Positions 16,172-23,611 of a stretch of 64,000 bases of DNA are shown piece by piece. How positions within the stretch are numbered: the stretch's first letter is position 1; every line of letters begins with the position of its first letter. The notes below the pieces were generated by a model. It searched no databases. It was not told where the DNA came from and saw nothing but the letters and a program-made list of their open reading frames with translations. The translations under genes were made by a program, and so were the position numbers. The DNA lies in NCBI RefSeq assembly GCF_900109885.1, contig NZ_FOBS01000003.1, positions 1 to 64,000 of the forward strand, given 5' to 3'. The stretch comes from Syntrophus gentianae. Its GTDB lineage: Bacteria; Desulfobacterota; Syntrophia; Syntrophales; Syntrophaceae.

Positions 16172-16723
16172 GTGAAAGAAATAAATTCTAAGGATAAGAA
16201 TCAAGACAGCGGATCGTTAACCAAGTCGGGAATGGAGGAAGCCGTCATCCTCTATCGGCCCATCGGCGTCATTCACAGTGAACATACCGTTCCGGAAAAG
16301 ACGCCCATCCAGCCTGTTTACGCCCGGGGATGCAAGGGAGAAGCGGAAATATACCCGGAGTTCGAGCAGGGATTGAGCGATCTGGATGGTTTTTCCCACC
16401 TCTATCTCATCTATCATCTCCATCGGGCAGAGTCGGCGCAACTGATGGTCAAACCTTTTCTCCAGGATGTCATGCGGGGTATTTTTTCAACCCGGGCGCC
16501 CCGTCGCCCCAATCCCATCGGACTGAGCATCGTCGAACTGATCCAACGAAAAGGAAATGTCCTTCATCTTGACGGGGTGGACATCCTGGACGGAACGCCT
16601 CTCCTGGACATCAAACCCTACACGGCAAAATTCGACTTCTTTCAGACCACGAGCAACGGTTGGCAGGACGAGGTGGACGAGGAAACAGCCAGGCAAAGGG
16701 GAAAGCGCGGCTATGGCAGATAA
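16172..16723 (+). CDS. trmO: tRNA-Thr m6t6A37 methyltransferase (TsaA/TrmO family)
   Basis: The GTG at 16172 is chosen because AAGGAGCAAAGG precedes it. The 183-residue product has the TsaA beta-barrel words YRPIGVIHSEH, GFSHLYLIYHLHR and the signature FSTRAPRRPNPIGLSIVEL, then VDILDGTPLLDIKPY. TrmO uses SAM to methylate N6 of t6A37 in threonine tRNA. The extra C-terminal barrel domain seen in E. coli TrmO is missing, as in many bacterial and archaeal homologues. Some homologues near metal genes have been speculated to do other chemistry. Confidence 0.85.
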   Translation: MKEINSKDKNQDSGSLTKSGMEEAVILYRPIGVIHSEHTVPEKTPIQPVYARGCKGEAEIYPEFEQGLSDLDGFSHLYLIYHLHRAESAQLMVKPFLQDVMRGIFSTRAPRRPNPIGLSIVELIQRKGNVLHLDGVDILDGTPLLDIKPYTAKFDFFQTTSNGWQDEVDEETARQRGKRGYGR

Positions 16724-16739
16724 GGGAGGAATGAAAATC

Positions 16740-17741
16740 ATGGCGGCTTATGAATCCGAAGGTGAAAATCATTTTCGATATGTTTACGGACCTGTTCCCT
16801 CGCGGCGCCTGGGCCGCTCACTGGGGGTGGATGCCATTCCCTTCAAGACATGCACTTTTGATTGCGTTTACTGCCAGCTTGGCCGGACCACCCACAAGAC
16901 GATTGAGAGGAAGGAATACGTTTCCGCCGAGGCGGTTCTGGACGAAGTGAAACGGAAGCTGGCGGAGGGAGACATCCCGGATTACATCACTTTTTCAGGA
17001 TCCGGAGAGCCGACATTGAACAGCCGGATCGGCGATATGATCCGCGGGATCAAGGAAATGACGGATGTTCCGGTGGCTGTTCTGACCAATGGTTCCCTGT
17101 TGTGGAGAAAAGAGGTTCAGGAGGAATTGATGGCAGCCGATCTTGTCATCCCCTCGCTGGATGCCGGAGATGAACAACTGTTCCAATACGTGAACCGGCC
17201 CCATGGAGATCTTTCCTTTGAGCGGGTGGTCGACGGACTGATCGAATTTACCCGCCGATTTCCGGGGCAGGTGTGGCTTGAAATCCTGCTGCTGAAAGGT
17301 GTGACCGGCTTATCTTCTCATGTCGAAAAGATTGTCGCCTTGGCCAAGCGCATTGCACCGGCGCGAATTCAACTGAATACGGTCTGCCGTCCACCCGCGG
17401 AGGAATTCGCCTTTCCTCTTTCTACGGAAGAAATGCTGTCATTAAAAGAACTCTTTCCTGGACGAGTGGAAGTCATCCTTGAGGATCATTCAGATCGTTC
17501 CGAAGCTTCGGCTTTTTCCGAAAGCAGGGAAGAAGACGTCCTGGGCCTGTTGCGCAGACGTCCCTGCACCTCCGAGGATATTGCGGAAGGTCTCGGCATC
17601 CATGTAACAGAGGCGCTCAAGCGCCTGAACGTCCTGGTGGACCTTGGCAAGGTGCATTCCATCGTTTCAGGTGGACGGAACTTCTACATTGTAACGGGTT
17701 CGAAATCGTCTTTGAGGTCGCAAGAAGAAGGGGATCAATGA
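16740..17741 (+). CDS. Radical SAM protein with C-terminal winged helix (COG0731-like)
   Basis: A protein of about 333 residues. ATG 16740 is preferred because GGGAGGA lies about ten bases upstream; in-frame starts at 16713 and 16731 also exist. It opens YVYGPVPSRRLGRSLGVD and then CTFDCVYCQLG, the C-x3-C-x2-C site of a radical SAM subgroup related to wyosine synthases. FSGSGEPTLN and VLTNGSLL contribute to SAM binding. The final ~70 residues (LLRRRPCTSEDIAEGLGIHVTEALKRLNVL) form a winged helix-turn-helix. The substrate is unknown. The stop overlaps the start of the next gene by four bases. Confidence 0.85.
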   Translation: MAAYESEGENHFRYVYGPVPSRRLGRSLGVDAIPFKTCTFDCVYCQLGRTTHKTIERKEYVSAEAVLDEVKRKLAEGDIPDYITFSGSGEPTLNSRIGDMIRGIKEMTDVPVAVLTNGSLLWRKEVQEELMAADLVIPSLDAGDEQLFQYVNRPHGDLSFERVVDGLIEFTRRFPGQVWLEILLLKGVTGLSSHVEKIVALAKRIAPARIQLNTVCRPPAEEFAFPLSTEEMLSLKELFPGRVEVILEDHSDRSEASAFSESREEDVLGLLRRRPCTSEDIAEGLGIHVTEALKRLNVLVDLGKVHSIVSGGRNFYIVTGSKSSLRSQEEGDQ

Positions 17742-19003
17742 AGAAGCCTGCGGTCGGCGGTGGGAATCAGTCTCCCCTCCGGTCGGAAGTTCATGACGAT
17801 CCAGAAACGAAATTGATCGGCAGGGTCGCCCTCTATGCCTTCTTGTTGAATCTCGGCCTGGCGGTCATGAAAGGTTGCCTTGCGTTTTTTTCAAGCAGTC
17901 TCGCCGTCACCGCGGGAGCCATCGATTCCGCAACCGATTCCTTCGCTTCCCTCGCTCTCTACGGAGGTCTGAAGCTTTCGACAAGAAGGACCCCTTCCTT
18001 TCCTCTGGGGCTTTACAAAATCGAAAACCTCCTCTCCGTCTTTGTGGCGCTGTCCATCTTTTTTGCCGGCTTTGAAATCGCGCGGGAACTGTTCACCCGA
18101 GACGCTTTATCCCCGCGAATTTCGCTGGGCGTCGTAGTCCTTCTCGTGGTGGGGGTGGCAGCGACCTGCGCATTCGGCCAGTATGCCATTCGGATTGGCA
18201 GACAGACGGAGTCGCCTACCCTGATTGCGGAAGGCCGGCATCGGCAGGTGGATGTCTTGTCTTCCCTGGTCGTGCTGGTTTCCGTCTTGCCGGATTATTT
18301 CGGATGGCATTTTTCTCTGTACGGACTCTCCATCGATCAGATTGCCGCCGGAGCTCTTTTGATCTTTATTGCCCGTGCCGGTTGGGATTTGCTTTCCGAT
18401 GGTATGAGGGTCCTGCTGGATGCATCCCTCGACTTTGAAACTCTTGACTCAGCCAGAAGCATCTTGAGGGATCACCCCATGGTGGTGAGTGTCAAATCGC
18501 TTTCCGGGCGCAACGCGGGACGTTTCCGCTTTCTCCAGGCAAATGTGATCCTGCGGACCGGCGATCTCGAAAAAGCTCATCAGATCAGCCAGGAGCTTGA
18601 ACACAGCATCCGGGAGAAGATCCCTCACGTGGAACATGTGGACATTTCCTACGAACCTCAACCCCGCACCCACATCCGGATTGCCGTTCCCCTTTCAGAT
18701 GCCGCCGGCACGGTCAGCCGTCATTTCGGTGAATCTCCCTTCTTCGCCATTCTGACTCTTCGACTTGCCAATCATGGCCTCGAGGAAAAGGACATCATCG
18801 AGAATCCCCACAAAGACCTGAAAACGGCCAAAGGCATCCATGTGGCGGAGTGGCTCGTCCAGAAAAAAGTCGATCAGGTCTTCATCGCCGAGGATCTTTC
18901 CCATAAAGGCCCCAGCTATGTTTTCAGCAACGCCGGGGTGACAACACAAAGGACCGATGCGGAAAGTATCAAAGAGATTCTTGAAAATCTCAAGGCAGAG
19001 TAA
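17738..19003 (+). CDS. Cation diffusion facilitator fused to a NifX/NifB-type cofactor domain
   Basis: A 421-residue protein. Residues ~25-225 hold the cation-diffusion-facilitator membrane domain, with helices such as VALYAFLLNLGLAVMKG and the metal-site motif DSATDSFASL in helix 2, and a second acidic/histidine set in helix 5 (GRHRQVDVLSSLVV). Residues ~225-305 form the cytoplasmic ferredoxin-like domain with HVEHVDISYEPQ. From ~307 an added dinitrogenase iron-molybdenum-cofactor (NifX/ORP) domain begins RIAVPLSDAAGTVSRHFGES and ends with FSNAGVTTQRT. It is expected to export a divalent metal, with the NifX domain perhaps sensing metal or a cluster. It is translationally coupled to the radical SAM gene. 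Confidence 0.88.
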   Translation: MKKPAVGGGNQSPLRSEVHDDPETKLIGRVALYAFLLNLGLAVMKGCLAFFSSSLAVTAGAIDSATDSFASLALYGGLKLSTRRTPSFPLGLYKIENLLSVFVALSIFFAGFEIARELFTRDALSPRISLGVVVLLVVGVAATCAFGQYAIRIGRQTESPTLIAEGRHRQVDVLSSLVVLVSVLPDYFGWHFSLYGLSIDQIAAGALLIFIARAGWDLLSDGMRVLLDASLDFETLDSARSILRDHPMVVSVKSLSGRNAGRFRFLQANVILRTGDLEKAHQISQELEHSIREKIPHVEHVDISYEPQPRTHIRIAVPLSDAAGTVSRHFGESPFFAILTLRLANHGLEEKDIIENPHKDLKTAKGIHVAEWLVQKKVDQVFIAEDLSHKGPSYVFSNAGVTTQRTDAESIKEILENLKAE

Positions 19004-19082
19004 ATTTCCAGGAACAGAATCATCTCTTGGGATGGGGATCGGGGGTCAGGCGATACATTCCGTAACAATGGCGGAATCAATT
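18993..19082 (-). pseudogene. Remnant of the 3-prime end of a DUF6125-type gene
   Basis: On the minus strand this segment reads as IDSAIVTECIA, then a stop, then frame-shifted residues. The intact homologue at 22627-23364 ends IDPAIVTECIACPPDPH and beyond. The nucleotide match continues through the NifX tail, giving a duplicated block 18840-19082 versus 22478-22719. The cysteine codon after IA has become TGA, so this is a dead copy. Confidence 0.7.
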
Positions 19083-19092
19083 TGGAGAATTT

Positions 19093-19119
19093 CCAGGAGG
19101 CCTTTTTAAGGCCTCCTGG
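19093..19119. terminator. Perfect 12-bp hairpin between convergent genes
   Basis: CCAGGAGGCCTT and AAGGCCTCCTGG pair around a TTT loop. It lies between the CDF-NifX gene and the leftward PNPOx-like gene and may end transcription from both sides. Only weak T-rich sequence follows on the plus strand. Confidence 0.5.
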
Positions 19120-19201
19120 GCGATGGGTTTGTTTTAAGGTGTAGGGGGCTTCAATTGTTGATAGATCAGTTTCAGTGTCCAATAATAGGCTTGAAGTATT
19201 T

Positions 19202-19612
19202 CTAAACCAGCAGCTTTCCGGCACCCGCCCCGGGGGTAACCCCGTAAATCTCATCAATTTTCAGAATTACGATGCCTTTGGATCTTAAGGGAAAACCTGC
19301 GGAATTACCAAGTTCTTCAATCCATTTGGCCGTTTCTTCGTAACGTTTGCCACTGGTCTCAATGACAATGGTCCCTTTTAACTGGTATCCCTCATGACCT
19401 TCCCAGAAGGTCACAGATGCTTTGGGATTCTCCTTCATGTTGTCCAGGGTCTTGTTAAAAAACTGATCCGACAGAAGAATGGTTTCATCGTCGATGATTT
19501 TTTTAGCGCCCACCGGTACCGCATTTGGGATACCATCTCCGGTTGCCGTGGCCAGGACAACTGCGGGCACCCTCTTAAAAAAATCCTTCATACGGTCTGT
19601 CATTTTTGCCAT
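19202..19612 (-). CDS. Pyridoxamine 5'-phosphate oxidase-like flavoprotein
   Basis: A 136-residue split-barrel protein. The N-terminal stretch DFFKRVPAVVLATATGDGIPNAVPVG is the FMN-binding start of the PNPOx-like fold, followed by SDQFFNKTLDNMKENPKASVTFW, typical of the small general-stress/FMN-binding members. It is too short to be a true pyridoxine oxidase. The start follows an AGGAGGAAAAATC site. It likely binds FMN or F420-like cofactors and reduces an unknown substrate. Confidence 0.82.
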   Translation of the reverse strand: MAKMTDRMKDFFKRVPAVVLATATGDGIPNAVPVGAKKIIDDETILLSDQFFNKTLDNMKENPKASVTFWEGHEGYQLKGTIVIETSGKRYEETAKWIEELGNSAGFPLRSKGIVILKIDEIYGVTPGAGAGKLLV

Positions 19613-19758
19613 GATTTTTCCTCCTGTAATTCGTTTTTTCGTTCATGGTCCTCATGGTGGGTCTCCCGTAAACAGGCCGTACTAATCGACGGGTTGTTGT
19701 GTCCTGTCCCGGCGCTGAAGGTACGGTTGTTATTGAAACGGATCACCTGCTTATTATG

Positions 19759-20340
19759 TTACTTTACGTTTGTTACTGCCGTATAGGGCGTATCACCCTG
19801 GCAGCTTAGGCAGCTTTCGCCATGCCTTAACGGATATGCCTCACCACAGACCCTGCAAATGCCCACCGGTCCCATTTTTTTGCGACGTACTTTTTCAGGT
19901 TCGACTTGTACGAGTTGGATGCCGAGCAATCCTGTACCTGCTTCCCTGATCTGCTCCAACAGCAGATCAGTGTCCTGTTCGTTCTTTTTCTTCTTTTTTA
20001 GATACCAGTCGCGCACTTCTGGCCAATATTCAAGTTTTTTTGTATCCAGAAAACTCCTTACACCCTTTCCATTATATTTTTCATACAGCGTAACCGCAAA
20101 TCGACCAAAATTGATGATGCTCAGCCATCCGTTGCCGATGGTACAGGGGGTCAGAATCTGGATGGCATCAGGAAGGCAAACCGGTGTTTCGCATATGGCA
20201 TCAAAAAACTCCCCTTCAGGCAGATTCTTCATCGCTAGATCAACCATAAAACCGCCGATAATCATGCCTGGCGCAAGATTACCGTGAAAGGACCTGATCA
20301 GGTTGAGATATTCTTCATAGGAATAGGCGCAAATGTTCAT
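19759..20340 (-). CDS. FmdE-like protein with C-terminal zinc ribbon
   Basis: A 193-residue protein. The N-terminal domain (SFHGNLAPGMIIGGFMVDLAM, then CETPVCLPDAIQILTPCTIGNG) matches subunit E of formylmethanofuran dehydrogenase, whose conserved H, C and D residues lie in these motifs. A lysine-rich linker (KKKKKNEQD) leads to a C-terminal ribbon CRVCGEAYPLRHGESCLSCQG. FmdE homologues in organisms without methanogenesis are often next to molybdenum or metal uptake genes, as here, and may act in metal or cofactor handling. The start has GAGGAG eleven bases upstream. Confidence 0.85.
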   Translation of the reverse strand: MNICAYSYEEYLNLIRSFHGNLAPGMIIGGFMVDLAMKNLPEGEFFDAICETPVCLPDAIQILTPCTIGNGWLSIINFGRFAVTLYEKYNGKGVRSFLDTKKLEYWPEVRDWYLKKKKKNEQDTDLLLEQIREAGTGLLGIQLVQVEPEKVRRKKMGPVGICRVCGEAYPLRHGESCLSCQGDTPYTAVTNVK

Positions 20341-20559
20341 AAATTATCAACTCCTCTTTCAATATACAGTAATAAGCGTGGCTCACACACTCCCCTGTCT
20401 GTCGACCCCTCTCCCGGCTCCCCTTTTCCCGCTTACCAATAAATATCAAATCAAAACATCACAAAGCATACCAGAAGCGACAAAGGGCTTTTAGAATAAT
20501 AATATTCAGTGATGGCAGGTATTTATAATATTAAGAGACGAGAGGGACGGAAAATACAA

Positions 20560-20606
20560 TTGCGATGATGCAACTATTACTTTGAAAGGAGATTGCATTA
20601 CTGCGG
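20560..20606. promoter_or_regulatory. Candidate pair of sigma-54 activator sites
   Basis: TTGCG-ATGA-TGCAA (20560-20573) and an imperfect TTGCA-TTAC-TGCGG (20593-20606) have centres 33 bp apart, the same distance as the pair at 27013-27059. They match the TTGCA-N4-TGCAA element of the two Fe-S ATPase operons. A weak sigma-54-like GG-N10-GC at 20381-20394 on the minus strand lies toward the FmdE-like gene; otherwise the pair may be left from a decayed copy. Confidence 0.5.
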
Positions 20607-20620
20607 CTATGGATAATCTG

Positions 20621-20701
20621 GAAATACGGGGACTCCTGTCATCAACGATGCGATCACGAGCGATGCGCGCACCGTAGGACTTCACGAGATTGTTGATTTC
20701 T
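20621..20701 (+). pseudogene. Internal fragment of a DUF89 gene
   Basis: One frame reads GTPVINDAITSDARTVGLHEIVDF, which corresponds to GAPVINDATMVDARLLRLHEIVEV in the intact DUF89 protein at 21575. Only about 27 codons are present and the frame then runs into the ribbon-helix-helix remnant. It is a deletion scar from a second copy. Confidence 0.7.
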
Positions 20702-20723
20702 GCCTTATCGCAGGAGCGTATCC

Positions 20724-20986
20724 ATGAAAAAGAAAAAGGAATCATCACCTTCAAGGTCAATGCTGATCTGCTGGAGGTCATCAAAAACATACCCAACCGC
20801 TCGGAGTCCATCAGGGAGGTAATCATGACGGCCCTTGAAAATGTCTGTCCACCATGCAACGGGACAGGGATCCTGACGCCGAAGCAGAAGGAGCATTGGC
20901 AGATTTTCGCCCGACACCATACCGTCAAAAAGTGTGAAGATTGCAATAAACTTTTCATCGAGTGTGCCAACACAGAAAATAAGTAA
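20724..20986 (+). pseudogene. Degenerate copy of the ribbon-helix-helix metal regulator
   Basis: The frame GIITFKVNADLLEVIKNIPNRSE, then IMTALENVCPPCNGTGILTPKQKEHW and KCEDCNKLFIEC, is about 80 percent identical to the intact regulator at 38762. The ATG at 20724 is out of frame by one base because of a change in the A-rich start (atgaaaaagaaaaagg). The promoter and operator present at the intact copy are replaced by a DUF89 fragment. It could still be made from an upstream TTG, but is more likely dead. Confidence 0.65.
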
Positions 20987-21015
20987 CGGATCATGAGGAC
21001 TTGCATATGGGGAAA

Positions 21016-21149
21016 CCTTTTTTACCACTGCCGGCCTGGCGATAAGCTATGGACCGGACCTGCCCGCGGGGGCAACTACTATCATCATCACCGGTATTGC
21101 ATGCCGGTTTGTTGTATCAGGGTTGAAAATATTCCGGCTGCGGTGTTGA
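21016..21149 (+). pseudogene. 3-prime remnant of a znuB-type permease gene
   Basis: The sequence aligns with the last ~130 bases of the intact permease at 41486-41615: TTTACCACTG, AGCTATGGACCGGA, GGGGCAAC, ending CGGCTGCGGTGTTGA. The left boundary (about 21016) lies directly after the regulator remnant, so a znuA-znuC-znuB interior of about 2.4 kb has been lost from this second copy. Confidence 0.75.
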
Positions 21150-21321
21150 CGGAATCAATTTATCCTGAGGGTTACGTTCTGTAGAAAGTAGCATTTTTGC
21201 ACCGGTATTTGATATCTTGAGTCGCATACAAGCACTTATGCATTCTGTCATCAGATTCCTTATCTCTAAAAATAACAATTATTAACAATTCGTTAGCCAT
21301 ATTGCTTCAGGCGAGCAATGT

Positions 21322-21338
21322 GGGCACGAGAAATGCCC
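21322..21338 (+). promoter_or_regulatory. Sigma-54 promoter ahead of the DUF89 gene
   Basis: GGGCACGAGAAATGCCC has GG at 21323-21324 and GC at 21335-21336 with ten bases between, and matches the consensus at GGCACG and TGC. Just upstream, TTGCT-N7-AGCAA (21302-21318) forms an inverted repeat. The start would be near 21347, 230 bases before the DUF89 ATG. Confidence 0.7.
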
Positions 21339-21416
21339 TTATGTTTCATACAAGGGCATGCATAACTTAAACAAAAAAATAACGACCGTGTCTAAACGAC
21401 ACGCAACAGGTGAATC

Positions 21417-21572
21417 ATGTCAAATGTAAAACGGATCGTCGCTATCGGTGGATCGGCCGCCGTCCCCAAGGCGGCTGCAGGAGCCGAGATCACTATCATA
21501 CAGAAAGACTTTCTATCGGGGAAAATGAACAACAAGCAGCGACCGGCAATTTTAAGGCACAGGTGTATCTGA
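21417..21572 (+). pseudogene. N-terminal scrap of a CoA-disulfide-reductase-like flavoprotein
   Basis: From an ATG with an upstream ACAGG site the frame reads MSNVKRIVAIGGSAAVPKAA and then AEITIIQKD before losing similarity and stopping after 51 codons. Pyridine-nucleotide disulfide reductases start IVVIGGSAAGPKAA, then about nine residues, then AEITIIQ; those residues are deleted here and the dinucleotide-fold glycine is replaced by Val. The scrap may be translated as a leader for the DUF89 gene that starts three bases after its stop. Confidence 0.6.
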
Positions 21573-21574
21573 TC

Positions 21575-22429
21575 ATGAAAACATCCCTGGATTGCATTCC
21601 CTGCTTTATTAGGCAGGCCCTGGACGTGGCAAGGATGGTAACGGCAGACATCACCGTTCATGAGTGGATTGTCCGCGATGTGCTGCGATGGACCAGCGAG
21701 ATGAATCTCGAACAGACGCCTCCTCTTTTGGGACAGCGCATCCACCGACGGCTGAGGGAGATCACCGGGGTGGAAGATCCATACCGAATCGCTAAAAACC
21801 ATCATAACAGCATGGCTTTGAATCTCCTTCCCGAGTTGAAGGCCGAGATCGACGCCGTGTCGGATCCTTTGATGATGGCCGTTCGCCTGGCTATTGCAGG
21901 GAACATCATCGACATGGGCGTGAACGGAAACTTTGCGGAAACAGATTTGCGGCATTCCATTGACCAGACCCTGGCGGAGCCTTTTTCCGGGGACCAGGAT
22001 GGATTTCGACAAGCTGTTGCTAAAGCCCGGAACATCCTGTACCTGGCCGATAACGCGGGAGAGATTGTCTTTGATCGCCTCCTTATCGAGCAACTTTCAC
22101 CGGAGCGAGTGACATTGGTGGTACGGGGGGCACCTGTCATCAACGATGCAACTATGGTCGATGCACGGCTCTTGAGACTGCATGAGATCGTTGAAGTCAT
22201 TGACAATGGTTCGGATGCCCCGGGCACGATCCTCGACGATTGCAGTCACGACTTCAACCGACGCTTTGCCGAGGCTGACCTTGTTTTTGCCAAGGGACAA
22301 GGCAACTTCGAGACGCTCAGCAATGAAAATCGAACCATTTATTTTCTGTTCAAGGCCAAGTGCCCCGTGATTGCCTCCCATGTCGGTCTACCGGTCGGAA
22401 CTCATGTGCTGGCACAATCCCCTTTGTAA
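21575..22429 (+). CDS. DUF89 (ARMT1-like) metal-dependent phosphatase family protein
   Basis: A 284-residue protein. The start at MKTSLDCIPCFIRQALD carries the conserved C-x2-C of prokaryotic DUF89 proteins. Further motifs are RIAKNHHNSMAL, NIIDMGVN, ILYLADNAGEIVFDRLL (with the metal-binding D-N), RGAPVINDATMVDA, NGSDAPG and ADLVFAKGQGNFETL. Related proteins are cobalt/manganese-dependent phosphatases of damaged metabolites. The gene lies under a sigma-54 promoter and among metal genes. A 27-codon fragment of a second copy lies 0.9 kb upstream. Confidence 0.88.
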   Translation: MKTSLDCIPCFIRQALDVARMVTADITVHEWIVRDVLRWTSEMNLEQTPPLLGQRIHRRLREITGVEDPYRIAKNHHNSMALNLLPELKAEIDAVSDPLMMAVRLAIAGNIIDMGVNGNFAETDLRHSIDQTLAEPFSGDQDGFRQAVAKARNILYLADNAGEIVFDRLLIEQLSPERVTLVVRGAPVINDATMVDARLLRLHEIVEVIDNGSDAPGTILDDCSHDFNRRFAEADLVFAKGQGNFETLSNENRTIYFLFKAKCPVIASHVGLPVGTHVLAQSPL

Positions 22430-22465
22430 GGGGCCCGTTATAAGGATATTTACGGCCCTGTTCCT

Positions 22466-22640
22466 TTAAGGAATCCGCGTGGCGAAGTGGCTCGTTGAGT
22501 AGAAAGTTGATCAGGTTTCCATGGCCAAGGATCTCTCACCTAAAGGCCCCATCTATGTAATCAGCAACGCCGGAGTCACTGCGCAAAGGACCGATGTGAG
22601 AAGCCTTGAAGAGATTCTCAAAAATCTTAAGGCAGAGTAA
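22466..22640 (+). pseudogene. Remnant of a NifX-domain C-terminus
   Basis: The frame VAKWLVE, stop, KVDQVSMAKDLSPKGPIYVISNAGVTAQRTD to LKNLKAE mirrors the end of the CDF-NifX fusion (VAEWLVQKKVDQVFIAEDLSHKGP and on). An in-frame TAG interrupts it and nothing upstream is coding. Its final codons overlap the stop of the convergent DUF6125 gene, the same overlap found at the other copy near 19.0 kb. Confidence 0.75.
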
Positions 22641-23364
22641 ATTTCCAGGAACAGAACCATCCCTCGGGATGCGGATCGGGGGGACAGGCGATACATTCCG
22701 TAACAATGGCGGGATCAATGGTCCGGGCAAAGGTTGAGTACTCAATGATTCCGCCTGACTTGCAGGGATAGTCCTCCATGCCCTTGCGGTTCCGGATTTC
22801 CTGCACCCGGCAGTGGCTCATTCTATAAATCAGCGTCCGTTCATCGGGTCGTTCAAAAATATGTTCATTGATGTTCGTATAGAGACGATGTTTCAGCGCC
22901 TCTTCAAGGGCTTCCAGGCCGCCTTTTTCCGGGAGGTCGATCAGGGTTTTGATGTGAAAGGCCTCCAGCGGAGAGAAGCGGCTCCAGCATATGTCTGTGC
23001 ATCTCTTGGCCGTAAACATATCGAAATTTTTCTCCACACTCTGGAACCAGACCCCGTCGGCAGCCAGCCAGTTGATTGAGAGGGCGGCAAGAATTTCCCG
23101 CAACTCTTCTTCGGATTTCTCCTTCAGCTGATTTGGGATGCCCTTCGTATCGGTCTCAAATCCCAGGAGCCGTCCCATGCGCTTCATTAGAATGGGGAAA
23201 GCGGTCTGCCAGGTTTCTTCTTCCAGTTCCATGGCGGTCTGCAAGCCAAGCTGATATTCAACCTCCTTGAACCATAATCCATAGTGAAGGAGAGTAAGCC
23301 TCAATCCGTCAACAATCTGCGAAATCATCCTTTCCTTCTGATCTATTGCGTCATTTCCTTCCAT
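22627..23364 (-). CDS. DUF6125 family protein
   Basis: A 245-residue soluble protein. The N-terminal half is helical (VDGLRLTLLHYGLWFKEVEYQLG). The middle has GVWFQSVEKNFDMFTAKRCTDICWSRFSP, and the C-terminal third is cysteine-rich (MSHCRVQEIRNRKGM, YPCKSGG, ECIACPPDPH, WFCSW). The pattern resembles DUF6125 and could bind a metal or Fe-S centre through the four to six late cysteines, but no function is known. A candidate -24/-12 element reads GGAAATATGATTGC on the minus strand near 23423-23436, with a poor -24. Confidence 0.65.
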   Translation of the reverse strand: MEGNDAIDQKERMISQIVDGLRLTLLHYGLWFKEVEYQLGLQTAMELEEETWQTAFPILMKRMGRLLGFETDTKGIPNQLKEKSEEELREILAALSINWLAADGVWFQSVEKNFDMFTAKRCTDICWSRFSPLEAFHIKTLIDLPEKGGLEALEEALKHRLYTNINEHIFERPDERTLIYRMSHCRVQEIRNRKGMEDYPCKSGGIIEYSTFARTIDPAIVTECIACPPDPHPEGWFCSWKFTLP

Positions 23365-23611
23365 AAAAAAATCCCTGTCCTTTCTTTACTGTCGTTTCTT
23401 TTAAAACAAGGGTCGCATAATCGCAATCATATTTCCTGTCTTTTTTTCTTTTAATATTGTAATGACTTTACATTGCTGAATATTATTCTCCTATAAGCCC
23501 TTTGCCGCTTCAGGTATGTTTTATGATGTCTATTAGGGATAGGTGCTTAGATTTGAGAAGGTTCCATCCATGGAATGTGGAACCGGAAGTTGGGAAATTC
23601 AGAGGAACGAT

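Noticed and set aside
20381-20394. GG-N10-GC on the minus strand upstream of the FmdE-like gene as a sigma-54 promoter
   Set aside because: The -24 region is GGGGAG and the -12 is GAGC, poor matches; kept only as a possible partner of the sites at 20560.
23411-23424. GG-N10-GC (plus strand) before the Mrp gene at 23612
   Set aside because: -24 is GGTCGC and the distance to the gene is 190 bases; could be chance in this AT-rich gap.
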